From Treponema sp. (GTDB lineage: Bacteria > Spirochaetota > Spirochaetia > Treponematales > Treponemataceae), in assembly GCA_024402475.1 (NCBI GenBank), contig JAKSTQ010000005.1, positions 62,001 through 126,000 of the forward strand: DNA of 64,000 nucleotides. Direction: 5' to 3'. A model generated the notes under the pieces. It made no database searches. It saw nothing but the letters and a program-made list of their open reading frames with translations, and was not told where the DNA came from. This document shows positions 37,670-46,382 of this stretch, piece after piece. The position numbers were made by a program, and so were the translations under genes. Numbering within the stretch: the stretch's first letter is position 1; each line of letters begins with the position of its first letter.

Positions 37670-40288
37670 ATGTCGGAAACTATGCACATGACTCCTATGA
37701 TGGAGCAGTATGTAGCAGTAAAAAAACAGCATCCTGATGAAGTTCTATTTTTTCGCCTCGGCGATTTTTATGAAATGTTTGATGAGGATGCTGTTGAAGT
37801 TTCCCGACTTTTAAATCTTACCTTAACACACCGCGCACAGAATCAGATGTGCGGTATTCCTTATCACGCAAGTAAAGTTTATATTGCCCGACTTTTAAGG
37901 CTTGGCAAAAAAATTGCAATCTGTGAACAGGTTGGAGAAATTTCTCCTGCAGGTGGACTTACTCAGCGTAAAGTTACACAACTCATTACACCAGGAACAG
38001 CCCTGGAATCTGAATATCAGGACGCAGGTCAGAATAACTTTCTTGCAAGTCTTTGTGTTACACATGGGCAGGCTGCTTTTGCATTTGTTGATGTAACTAC
38101 TTCTGAATTCAAGGCTACAAGCTGGCCTGCAAGCCAGATGGATCAGTACTTTGCAAAGGAACTTGAGCGTTCTCAGCCAAAAGAATTCCTTTTGCCTTTG
38201 TCCCTTAAAGAAAATCCTGTAATCAAAGAAACTCTTTTGCAGAATCAGAATATCTGTGTTTCATATTATCCTGACTGGCATTTTAATGCAGATACATCTT
38301 TTGAAAAACTTACCAGTCAGTTTGGTACTGCAAACCTTAAATCATTCAATCTTGATAAACAGAATCCTGAAATTGTACCTGCAGGCTTTTTGATTGAATA
38401 CCTTGAAAAAACTACAAATACAGTTTTAACCCATATAAAAAATTTAAGTGTTTATCATGACAGTGATTTTGTAATCATTGATGAATCAACACAAAAAAAT
38501 CTTGAAATAACCAGAAACTTGCGCGATTCAAGCATTCATTATTCTCTGCTTGAATGCGTAAATTATACACTTACAGCAATGGGTAGCCGTACCCTTAGAA
38601 CATTCCTTGTAAATCCGCTGTGCAAGGTTGATAAAATTAAATCCCGTCAGGATCATGTTGAATTTTTTGTAAACAATAATGAAGTCCTTGAAAATGTCAG
38701 AGCTGAACTTTCTAAGATTCTTGACATCGAACGCCTTGCCGGAAGAATTGCAATGGAAAAGGCTCATGCAAAAGATCTTCAGGCTTTAAGGTTCAGTCTT
38801 GAATCCTGGATCAGTGCATGTAAACATTTAAAAGGTACCTGTCTTGAATTTGCTGATTTGAAAAATGCTCTTTTTATTGCAGACCTTATCGAAAAATCCA
38901 TTCATGAAGATCCTGCAACTTCTTTGACAGAAGGCCGTCTTATTAAAAAAGGCTGGTCAAGTGAACTTGATCATTACCATGAAGTTCAGGCAAACTTTAA
39001 TAAAATTCTCGAAGACTACCTTGAAGAAGAAAAACAGAATACCGGAATTTCAAACCTTAAAATTAAAAGCAATAACAATGCCGGATATTTTATTGAAGTA
39101 ACAAAAGGTAAGCTTTCTTCTGTTCCACCTCATTTTATTATCCGTCGCTCAATGATGAATGCAGACCGTTATACTACAGAACGCCTGCAGTCTCTTGAAC
39201 AGGAACTTAATAATGCTGCCTCAAAGATTCTCGAAACTGAAAGAGATCTTTTTATTGAAATCCGCACAAAGCTTTGCGAATATATTGACTACCTTATGAA
39301 CTTAAGTCATGCAATCGCTTACATCGATACAATAAGCTGTTTTGCTCATGCTGCAGTTCTTAATCAGTGGACAAAACCTGAGCTTGATGATTCAGGAGAT
39401 TATTTTGTAGAAGGCGGCCGTCATCCGGTTGTAGAAAAATATCTTCCAAAAGGTGAATTTGTAAGCAATGACCTTGATATTTCTTCTTCTGATAAAGATA
39501 AGAAATCTTTTGCATTGATTACAGGTCCTAACATGGCAGGTAAATCTACTTATTTAAGACAGAATGCGTTGATTGCTCTGCTTGCACAGACCGGTTCATT
39601 TGTACCGGCAGATAAAGTCCGTCTTGGTGTCATTGATAGAATTTTCTGCAGGGTAGGTGCCAGTGATAATCTTGCCAGAGGCGAATCAACTTTCCTTGTA
39701 GAAATGTCGGAAACTGCCCGCATCCTGAAATCTGCAACAAAGGCTTCTCTTGTAATTATGGACGAAGTTGGCCGCGGTACTTCAACAGAAGACGGACTTT
39801 CAATTGCACAGGCCGTTTCAGAACATCTTTTAAATTCAGTAAAATGCCGTACATTGTTTGCAACTCATTATCATGAACTTACCCGCATGAATAATGATAA
39901 CCTGCAGTTTTTATGCATGAGCGTAAAAGAAGAAGCAGGAACTGTTGTATTCCTTCGAAAAGTAATTTATGGATCAGAAGCAAATTCATATGGTATTCAT
40001 GTTGCCCGCCTTGCAGGTGTTCCTGACAGTGTAATTGACAGGGCAAGAATTCTTCTTGAAGAAATTCAAAGCCGTGCAGAAACTGCAGGTAATGAAACAG
40101 ATAAAAAAACTGAAAAACCTGCTGCTAAAAAAGTTAAGGAAGAACCTGTAAAATTTGTAACTCCAGGTCTTTTCAGCGATGAAGAAATTATTCTTGACGA
40201 AATCCTAAGCTGTGATCTTGATAACATCACTCCGATGAATGCACACAATTTAATTTCACGCTGGAAAAAAACACTTCTTACAAAATAA
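37670..40288 (+). CDS. mutS: DNA mismatch repair protein MutS
   Basis: An 872-residue protein. The N-terminal mismatch-recognition domain contains FFRLGDFYEMF (the Phe-x-Glu type motif); the ABC ATPase has Walker A GPNMAGKST near 618-626, the signature region ESTFLVEM, Walker B LVIMDEVGRGTS and the THYHEL switch. It recognises base mismatches and recruits MutL. Residues after about 800 form a Lys/Glu linker and a short C-terminal clamp region. The start at 37670 has no good Shine-Dalgarno sequence; translation from skp may be coupled. A repeat fragment lies downstream. Confidence 0.96.
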   Translation: MSETMHMTPMMEQYVAVKKQHPDEVLFFRLGDFYEMFDEDAVEVSRLLNLTLTHRAQNQMCGIPYHASKVYIARLLRLGKKIAICEQVGEISPAGGLTQRKVTQLITPGTALESEYQDAGQNNFLASLCVTHGQAAFAFVDVTTSEFKATSWPASQMDQYFAKELERSQPKEFLLPLSLKENPVIKETLLQNQNICVSYYPDWHFNADTSFEKLTSQFGTANLKSFNLDKQNPEIVPAGFLIEYLEKTTNTVLTHIKNLSVYHDSDFVIIDESTQKNLEITRNLRDSSIHYSLLECVNYTLTAMGSRTLRTFLVNPLCKVDKIKSRQDHVEFFVNNNEVLENVRAELSKILDIERLAGRIAMEKAHAKDLQALRFSLESWISACKHLKGTCLEFADLKNALFIADLIEKSIHEDPATSLTEGRLIKKGWSSELDHYHEVQANFNKILEDYLEEEKQNTGISNLKIKSNNNAGYFIEVTKGKLSSVPPHFIIRRSMMNADRYTTERLQSLEQELNNAASKILETERDLFIEIRTKLCEYIDYLMNLSHAIAYIDTISCFAHAAVLNQWTKPELDDSGDYFVEGGRHPVVEKYLPKGEFVSNDLDISSSDKDKKSFALITGPNMAGKSTYLRQNALIALLAQTGSFVPADKVRLGVIDRIFCRVGASDNLARGESTFLVEMSETARILKSATKASLVIMDEVGRGTSTEDGLSIAQAVSEHLLNSVKCRTLFATHYHELTRMNNDNLQFLCMSVKEEAGTVVFLRKVIYGSEANSYGIHVARLAGVPDSVIDRARILLEEIQSRAETAGNETDKKTEKPAAKKVKEEPVKFVTPGLFSDEEIILDEILSCDLDNITPMNAHNLISRWKKTLLTK

Positions 40289-40296
40289 TTTTCGAG

Positions 40297-40356
40297 AATA
40301 TTCTGTTACGGATAGGGATTAATTCCAGACATAAAAATACTACCAGTCAGAAAAAG
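40297..40356 (+). repeat. Degenerate one-arm copy of the 250-bp palindromic element
   Basis: Aligns, in opposite orientation, with 58914-58975 of the element between the GGDEF gene and ilvE. The block 40329-40356 matches the complement of 58914-58942 with one substitution and one missing A; the block 40297-40328 matches the rest of that arm without gaps at roughly three-quarters identity. The other arm and the central hairpins are absent. This makes the element a dispersed repeat. Confidence 0.7.
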
Positions 40357-40372
40357 GCTTGCAAATTCTTTT

Positions 40373-40401
40373 AAAAAATTCCCAAAAACTGTGAATTTTT
40401 T
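40373..40401 (+). terminator. Weak AT-rich hairpin, possible mutS terminator
   Basis: AAAAAATTC (40373-40381) pairs with GAATTTTTT (40393-40401) around an 11-nt loop and ends in T's. The stem is almost all A-T, so its strength is doubtful. Confidence 0.35.
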
Positions 40402-40415
40402 TACAACTAATCTGT

Positions 40416-41147
40416 ATGAACAGATGTATGAAATTCAACTTTCTGTTAAGGGCTTTATCTTATTTGACTTGCCGATGTGATTGTGTGCGGTGTTCCTCTT
40501 TTGCACTTGTTGTTCCATTATGCGATGATTGTGTAAAGTTTTTATACGATTATCCCCAGTTCGTGTTCTCCAAACGATGTAAGTACTGTGGAAAAATTCT
40601 TATCAGTGAAGTTGAAGTCTGCAGCGAATGCAGGCAGTCACCGGTTTTTAAATATGTTGACTGCATGTATCCGCTGCATTCATACAATTTATGGAAAAAA
40701 GACCTGATGTTCAAATGGAAAAAGGAGAATTTCAGGAATCTTTCATATGTTTTTGCTGATGTGATTGATCAATTTATAAAAAATCAATTATCCGGCAGTA
40801 AAGAAGAACTTTTTCTTGTTCCGGTTCCTCCACGGCCTAAAAAACTTGTCAAAAAAGGCTGGGATCAGATAAATGATCTTGCTGATATTCTGTCAAAAAA
40901 ATACAAAGTTCTTAAAATCCTTGAAAGAACCGGTGAAGGTGAACAGAAAAAGCTTTCAAAACAGGAGCGTCTTGGAACGCAGGAGGTAGCCTATAGGTTA
41001 AAGGAAAATGTCAGTCAGATTCCAGAAAGCGTAATTCTTCTGGATGATGTAGTTACAACTGGAGCAACTCTTGAAAAATGTGCCGGGATTCTTAAAGAAA
41101 ATGGAGTAAAAAAGGTCACTGCGATTGCTTTATTCAGGGTAGAATAA
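40416..41147 (+). CDS. ComF-family phosphoribosyltransferase-like protein
   Basis: A 243-residue protein. The N-terminus has two clusters of cysteines (CRCDCVRC, CDDC, then CKYCGK and CSEC) that form a zinc finger, followed by a phosphoribosyltransferase domain with VILLDDVVTTGATLEKC near 200-216. ComF proteins support DNA uptake in competent bacteria, but most homologues occur in non-competent species with unknown roles. An alternative ATG four codons later (40428) is possible; neither has a clear Shine-Dalgarno sequence. Confidence 0.85.
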   Translation: MNRCMKFNFLLRALSYLTCRCDCVRCSSFALVVPLCDDCVKFLYDYPQFVFSKRCKYCGKILISEVEVCSECRQSPVFKYVDCMYPLHSYNLWKKDLMFKWKKENFRNLSYVFADVIDQFIKNQLSGSKEELFLVPVPPRPKKLVKKGWDQINDLADILSKKYKVLKILERTGEGEQKKLSKQERLGTQEVAYRLKENVSQIPESVILLDDVVTTGATLEKCAGILKENGVKKVTAIALFRVE

Positions 41148-41170
41148 TGCACTGGGATTGAAGAATATTA

Positions 41171-41199
41171 TTGCAAAATAAAGATTTTCGGTTTATTAT
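41171..41199 (+). promoter_or_regulatory. Likely promoter of cheW
   Basis: TTGCAA at 41171-41176, a 17-nt spacer and TATTAT at 41194-41199; the predicted start is near 41206, giving a leader of about 45 nt. I see no flagellar sigma-28 motif. Confidence 0.5.
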
Positions 41200-41251
41200 A
41201 TAAAGATAGAATGAAAATTAGAGAGATTTTGCATTTTCTATCGGAGGAATT

Positions 41252-41731
41252 ATGGCAGCAATAGATTCACAGTGTCAGTTAGTTACTTTTCAGCTTGGTG
41301 ATGAACTTTACGGCGTTGATATTATGGACGTTAAGGAAATCGTAAGGATTCAGGCTGTCAGACCTATTCCTAATGCTCCTTATTATGTCGAAGGAATCTT
41401 CAATCTTCGTAAAGAAATTATTCCTGTTATAAATCTTCATAAAAGATTCAGACTTAAGAAAGCCGAAATTGACGAATCAAATGAATTTGACGGCGGCTTT
41501 ATTATTCTTAATATTGATGGCAATAAAATCGGTATTATCATCGACCGTATTGCCAGAGTAGTTTCAGTAAACAGAGAAGACGTTAAAGCACCACCACAGA
41601 TGCTTAGTGGTATCGGTACTGAATACATTTCGGGCGTTATCCGTCAGGAAGATTCAGGCTACCTTATCATGCTTGACATCCGCAGACTCTTCAGCGGAAA
41701 AGAACTTCAGAAAATTATTGAAATGAAATAA
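41252..41731 (+). CDS. cheW: Chemotaxis coupling protein CheW
   Basis: A 159-residue single CheW domain (about 10-150): VTFQLGDELYGVDIMDVKEIVR at the start, GIFNLRKEIIPVINLHKRF in the middle. CheW links methyl-accepting receptors to the kinase CheA at the inner membrane. No cheA or receptor gene is adjacent, so it acts in trans. GGAGG lies 5-6 nt before the ATG, the strongest ribosome-binding site in this region. Confidence 0.94.
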   Translation: MAAIDSQCQLVTFQLGDELYGVDIMDVKEIVRIQAVRPIPNAPYYVEGIFNLRKEIIPVINLHKRFRLKKAEIDESNEFDGGFIILNIDGNKIGIIIDRIARVVSVNREDVKAPPQMLSGIGTEYISGVIRQEDSGYLIMLDIRRLFSGKELQKIIEMK

Positions 41732-41753
41732 TCAAAATATTTCAAGGTAAAAA

Positions 41754-42872
41754 ATGATACAGACATTCAGTTCTACTATTCGCAGAAAAGAAATGGACGC
41801 GGTATTAACCTGTATGGTTGACGAAAAAATTGGTCCAGGGGAAATTAATACGCGTCTTATTCAGGCTGTAAAGGAATTTTTTGGAGTAAGCGGTGCAATC
41901 GCACTTCGAAGTCCTGATACAGCTTTGGTTTATGCTATTAAAGCCTGTTCAATTGAAGATAATTCCAAGGTAATGGTCAGTGCTCTTGCACCGGCATGGC
42001 ATCTTGCGGCTGTTGTTCAGGCAGGATATACACCTTTAATTCTTGATGTTGATTCAACTACAAGCTGTGTAACACCTGCTATTATAGAAGAAGGAATTAA
42101 AAACGGTGGACGCCTTCTGGTTCTTCATGAATCTATGGGTATTCTTCCGGACTTTGAAGGAATTGCTGCTCTTGGAATTCCAGTAGTAGAAGATATTTCT
42201 CAAAGTGCAGGTAGTTTTATTCCTGAAAATCTTGAAGAAGTTTCAAAAGCTCCTGAAGGAACAGCTGTAGAAGTCAAAGGCAAAAAGGCTGGAAACTTTG
42301 GTTTGTTCGCTGTGTGCGGTCTTGAAGAACATGATGTAATTACTTCTGGCGGCGGAGCACTTTTGATGGCTGGTGGAAGAAAAGAATGGCCTGTTCTTAA
42401 ACATGTATGTTCAGATATTGCAGGTACTCAGATTCTTCCGGATATTAACTGTGCCCTTGCTTTGACTCAGGTAAAGGAATTCAAGCGCAACGAAACTGTT
42501 CGTAAAGAAATCTATAATCTTTTTGCAAGAATGATTATGGCCGGAAAAAACCGTACTTTCGTAAGGGAAGCAGAATATGCTTCTACTGCATGGTCGTTCC
42601 CGCTTGTTTTGAACAGTGGTTTTAAAGACGTAAAGCAGTACACTGCAAAAAAAGATATCGAAATTACTCTTGCTTTTGAAAACAGCATTATTGGTGTTCT
42701 TGAGAAAGCTAAGGAAAATCTTATAGAAGGGCAGGAAGTTGCAATGTATGATTATTCGGCATGTCATAATGCAAAAGCATTGTATCTTCGTACTGCGTTG
42801 TTCCCGTTGTATCCGCGTCTTGCAAAGTCGCAGATTGATAAAATTTCAAAAGTTCTTGGTACATTACCATAA
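41754..42872 (+). CDS. DegT/DnrJ/EryC1-like protein lacking the PLP lysine
   Basis: A 372-residue protein of the sugar aminotransferase (DegT) family. GPGEINTRLIQAVKEFFGVSGAIAL at the start and VVEDISQSAG (D147, Q150; PLP ring contacts) are family-like. Where the family has K-x-x-T-x-G-E-G-G, this protein reads HDVITSGGG, putting His193 at the Schiff-base lysine position. His replaces Lys in the dehydratase ColD, so a dehydratase or a non-catalytic role is possible. A Lys/Glu-rich insertion (160-178) precedes that site. AAGGT lies about 5 nt upstream of the ATG. No sugar biosynthesis genes are adjacent. Confidence 0.75.
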   Translation: MIQTFSSTIRRKEMDAVLTCMVDEKIGPGEINTRLIQAVKEFFGVSGAIALRSPDTALVYAIKACSIEDNSKVMVSALAPAWHLAAVVQAGYTPLILDVDSTTSCVTPAIIEEGIKNGGRLLVLHESMGILPDFEGIAALGIPVVEDISQSAGSFIPENLEEVSKAPEGTAVEVKGKKAGNFGLFAVCGLEEHDVITSGGGALLMAGGRKEWPVLKHVCSDIAGTQILPDINCALALTQVKEFKRNETVRKEIYNLFARMIMAGKNRTFVREAEYASTAWSFPLVLNSGFKDVKQYTAKKDIEITLAFENSIIGVLEKAKENLIEGQEVAMYDYSACHNAKALYLRTALFPLYPRLAKSQIDKISKVLGTLP

Positions 42873-42884
42873 TAGTTTTTAGTC

Positions 42885-43727
42885 ATGAAAAAATGTCTTA
42901 TTATTGTTAATACTCATAAGATGGAATCTCAGGCTCTTTCTGGTAAGATAAGAGATTTTCTTAAAGGCAATGGTATAGACTCTGATATTCTTGAATTTAA
43001 TGGCTTTAAGACTGACTATCCTTTTGAAGGTTATGATTTTGTCATAACTTTAGGTGGTGATGGAACTGTATTGTATGCGTGCCGTGGATGTGCGCCTCTT
43101 GAGATTCCTGTTTTTCCTGTAAACCTTGGTGAGTTTGGATTTATAGCAGGTATTTCGAAAGAACAGTGGAAACAGACCATGGAACAGTTTCTGGCCGGGA
43201 ATATTCCCGTTCAAAAGCGTACAATGCTTGAAGCAACCGTATACAGACAGAACAAAGAAATTTTAAGATGCAGCTGTCTCAATGATATTTTGATCAGTGT
43301 AAATACACCTAATAAAACCATGGTAATGGATTTGAGTCTTGATATGAGTTCGCTTGGGCGGGTCAAAGCAGACGGAATTATTGTTGCAACTCCAACCGGT
43401 TCAACAGCTTATTCTGCTTCTGCTGGCGGTCCAATTGCCGATCCTGCTTTGGATGCGATGGTATTGACTCCTGTAAATCCGTTCTCACTTTCTATGCGTC
43501 CGTTAGTCCTGAATGCAAAGGCAGAACTTACGGCTACGATTATTCCGTCGCGGTCAAATGACATTATTTTGTGTGCAGACGGACAAAAGCCTTACGATAT
43601 TTTACCTTATGATGCTGTAAAAATAACAATGTCCCGTAATAAGGCCTTACTTATTGGTTCTACTGCGGCAGGTTTTTATAATGCATTACAGACTAAATTA
43701 AACTGGTCGGGAGGACCTCATGCTTGA
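42885..43727 (+). CDS. nadK: NAD kinase
   Basis: A 280-residue enzyme with the diagnostic GGDG at 57-60 (ITLGGDGTVLYA), NLGEFGFIAG near 80-89 and TPTGSTAYSASAGGP in the C-terminal beta-sandwich domain. It phosphorylates NAD to NADP. No Shine-Dalgarno sequence is evident 12 nt after the preceding stop. It overlaps recN by 8 nt, the common nadK-recN pairing. Confidence 0.95.
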   Translation: MKKCLIIVNTHKMESQALSGKIRDFLKGNGIDSDILEFNGFKTDYPFEGYDFVITLGGDGTVLYACRGCAPLEIPVFPVNLGEFGFIAGISKEQWKQTMEQFLAGNIPVQKRTMLEATVYRQNKEILRCSCLNDILISVNTPNKTMVMDLSLDMSSLGRVKADGIIVATPTGSTAYSASAGGPIADPALDAMVLTPVNPFSLSMRPLVLNAKAELTATIIPSRSNDIILCADGQKPYDILPYDAVKITMSRNKALLIGSTAAGFYNALQTKLNWSGGPHA

Positions 43728-45465
43728 AGACCTTTCCATAAAAAATTTTGCTTTGATCGAAAGCGTAAATATAGAATTCAATAAAGGATTTACTGTTCTT
43801 TCAGGTGAAACTGGTGCCGGTAAATCAATTCTTATCGGTGCATTGTCGTTTTTGCTTGGCGGAAAAGCTACCGTTGATCAGATTCGTGCAGGTACAACAG
43901 AAGCCAGTGTTTCAGGAACTTTTCTGCTTCCTCCTGAATCTCCTCTTGATAAGGTTACACAGGAACAGGAAGATGGAGAAGCTGAAGCAAAAACTGCCCG
44001 CGGATGGCTTAATATTCATGGAATCGAAAGTGAAGATGACAGGGTTTTAATCCGCAGAATAATCCGCGACAACGGAAAGACAGCAAGCTGGATTTGTGGT
44101 CAGCCTGTTACTAAGGCCGATCTTGCTTCATTCTGTCTTTTTCTGGTTGATATTCATGGTCAGCATGAACATCAGTCACTGATGAAAGTAAGTGAACACC
44201 GTAAATATCTTGATTCTTATGCCGGACTTACAGAAACTGTTGCAGCGTTTACTGATTTGTACACAACTCTTGTTGCTAAACGCCGTGAACTTGATTCAAT
44301 TAATACTTCCGGAAAAGAACGCAAGGATCGTATTGATCTGCTTGAATTTTCAATTAAAGAAATTACTGATGCAAAACTCAAGCCTGATGAAGATGTTGAA
44401 CTTGAAGCTGAAGAAAGCCGTTTGAGTTCTTTTGAAAAATTGTATTCAGAAACAGAAACTTTATGCGAACTTCTGTCTACCGGGCAGGATGGTTCCATTG
44501 CAAGTTTAATGAAAAAACTCAAGGTTTCTTCTGACAGGGCTTTTGAACTTGATTCAAGTCTTAAAGACATCAACAGCCGTATCGAAAATCTGTTTTATGA
44601 AACAACGGATTTAAGTGAAGAAATCAAGAATTATTCACGCTCCCTTGTTTTTGATCCGGAACGGCTTGCTTTTGTACAGGAAAGACTGAGTCTCATTTAT
44701 AACCTGAAAAAGAAATATGCTTCCAGCGTAAACGCGCCGTTAAAAGAAGTTTTTGTATATCTTGAAAATTCACAGAAAGAACTGGATAAGCTTTCTAATT
44801 CTTCTCTTGATATGGAAACACTTAAGAAAGAAGTAAGTGCACTTGAAAAAGAAGTTTATACAAAAGCAAAAGATATCAGTGCAAAGCGTTTTGCTGTAAG
44901 CCAGAAAATGTCTGCTTTTGTTCAGGATATTCTGTCTAAACTTGGAATGAAAGATACACGCTTTAGTGTAAGCATTATGGAAAAACAGGGTGATCAGGTT
45001 ACTCAAAAATGCGGACCTTATGGAATGGATAATATCGAATTCCTTATAAGCGTAAATCCTGGAAGTCCTCTTTTGCCTCTTGCAAAAATTGCCTCAGGCG
45101 GTGAATTAAGCCGTGTAATGCTTTCGTTAAAGACAGTTTTTGCTGAATCAGACAGTGTTGAAACAATGATTTTTGACGAAATTGATACAGGTATCGGTGG
45201 TGAAGTTGCTGTCAGCGTTGGTGAACACATCAAGAATATTGCTAAAAAACGTCAGGTTTTATGTATTACACATCTAGCGAGTATCGCAGTTTATGCCGAT
45301 AATCAGATTAAGATACAGAAGGGCGTGAATAACCAGGTAACAAGTACACAGGTTAGTCCAATTGAAGGCGAAGAAAGGGTTAAAGAAATTGCCCGTATGC
45401 TTTCAGGTGACACAACAAGTGAAGCTTCTCTGGAACATGCCCGATCAATGCTTAAAAATTGTTAG
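43720..45465 (+). CDS. recN: DNA repair protein RecN
   Basis: A 581-residue SMC-like ATPase: Walker A GETGAGKS at 29-36, a coiled-coil centre (about 155-370), the ABC signature LASGGELSRVML near 459-470 region and Walker B TMIFDEIDTGIGG downstream, then ITHLASIA. It organises double-strand breaks for recombination. GGAGG lies 6 nt before the ATG. Confidence 0.95.
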   Translation: MLEDLSIKNFALIESVNIEFNKGFTVLSGETGAGKSILIGALSFLLGGKATVDQIRAGTTEASVSGTFLLPPESPLDKVTQEQEDGEAEAKTARGWLNIHGIESEDDRVLIRRIIRDNGKTASWICGQPVTKADLASFCLFLVDIHGQHEHQSLMKVSEHRKYLDSYAGLTETVAAFTDLYTTLVAKRRELDSINTSGKERKDRIDLLEFSIKEITDAKLKPDEDVELEAEESRLSSFEKLYSETETLCELLSTGQDGSIASLMKKLKVSSDRAFELDSSLKDINSRIENLFYETTDLSEEIKNYSRSLVFDPERLAFVQERLSLIYNLKKKYASSVNAPLKEVFVYLENSQKELDKLSNSSLDMETLKKEVSALEKEVYTKAKDISAKRFAVSQKMSAFVQDILSKLGMKDTRFSVSIMEKQGDQVTQKCGPYGMDNIEFLISVNPGSPLLPLAKIASGGELSRVMLSLKTVFAESDSVETMIFDEIDTGIGGEVAVSVGEHIKNIAKKRQVLCITHLASIAVYADNQIKIQKGVNNQVTSTQVSPIEGEERVKEIARMLSGDTTSEASLEHARSMLKNC

Positions 45466-45486
45466 CGTAATTAACTGGAGTAAAGC

Positions 45487-46290
45487 ATGGCAAAAATTAC
45501 AGAAGAAGACAGACAGGCATTTAACAAAGAATCTGGTAAATACAGAGACAAAATCGCAGCAGCCCTTGAACAGGAGAAGAACATGCTTTCTGTCATGAAG
45601 TCAGGATCTGCTGGAGTTGAATACCAGAAACTTATTCTTGCAGAAGACATGGTTACTGTTGCTTCTTATTATATTGCCATCAATTCATGTTCACTTAAAA
45701 TCATGGATATCAAGAATAATGATGCTTTGAATGATGCCCGTAAAATGCTTTATAAATCCATCATTTATCTTGAAGAAGTAGTTACAAATGTTACTAACTG
45801 TGCTTATGCTGATTTAACAGACAGACAGGAATTGATTGTAAATACTCCAATTGAAAAACGCTATAATCTTGTAAAAAAGCTTGGTCTTACAATTCAAATG
45901 GTTATTGACGGTTTTGGTGACAACAGTAAATGGAAATGGTCGTTTGTAGAATTACAGGGCCGTTTTGCTACTGTTGCCAAAAACCTTATTGATATGAAAA
46001 CTGCAGTCCGCGATTATTTTGATCCGAATGCTTCAAGTTATGATACTACTGTTATGTACATCAGAGTAATTAAAAAACTTCTTGAAGATTCAGCAAATGC
46101 ATATCGCGATAAATACGAACTTTCTTCCCGCCGATTTGATGATATGACGGCAGCCATCAACTATCTTCTTGCATTAAGACGCATTGCAATTTCCATGGGT
46201 TCTTCTGATGAAGCAGAAGAAATCAAGAAAAAGGCAGTTGTCTGGAAAGATAAAATGGAAGCTGACCGTAAATCAGGTAAAAGTAACTAA
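45487..46290 (+). CDS. Conserved helical protein of unknown function
   Basis: A 267-residue soluble protein, almost entirely alpha-helical by composition, with no signal peptide. Charged heptad-like stretches occur at 1-40 and 225-262. I do not recognise a domain; it may be spirochaete-specific. TGGAG lies 9 nt before the ATG. It follows recN by 21 nt and is separated from pnrA by that gene's promoter. Confidence 0.6.
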   Translation: MAKITEEDRQAFNKESGKYRDKIAAALEQEKNMLSVMKSGSAGVEYQKLILAEDMVTVASYYIAINSCSLKIMDIKNNDALNDARKMLYKSIIYLEEVVTNVTNCAYADLTDRQELIVNTPIEKRYNLVKKLGLTIQMVIDGFGDNSKWKWSFVELQGRFATVAKNLIDMKTAVRDYFDPNASSYDTTVMYIRVIKKLLEDSANAYRDKYELSSRRFDDMTAAINYLLALRRIAISMGSSDEAEEIKKKAVVWKDKMEADRKSGKSN

Positions 46291-46303
46291 TTTTTCAATA
46301 ATA

Positions 46304-46332
46304 TTGTCTAATATCCTCCAAATGAGTATAAT
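46304..46332 (+). promoter_or_regulatory. Promoter of pnrA
   Basis: TTGTCT at 46304-46309, a 17-nt spacer and TATAAT at 46327-46332. The predicted start near 46339 gives a leader of about 44 nt with the GGAGG ribosome-binding site. Confidence 0.7.
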
Positions 46333-46382
46333 TAGAATACATTTATTACGATTGTATTTTAATTTTTATGGAGGCAATTCCA

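Noticed and set aside
41171..41200. Further copies of the palindromic element upstream of cheW (41171) and argJ (61144)
   Set aside because: Both share only GCAAAATA-type strings of 8-11 nt with the element arm, which is expected by chance in AT-rich intergenic DNA.
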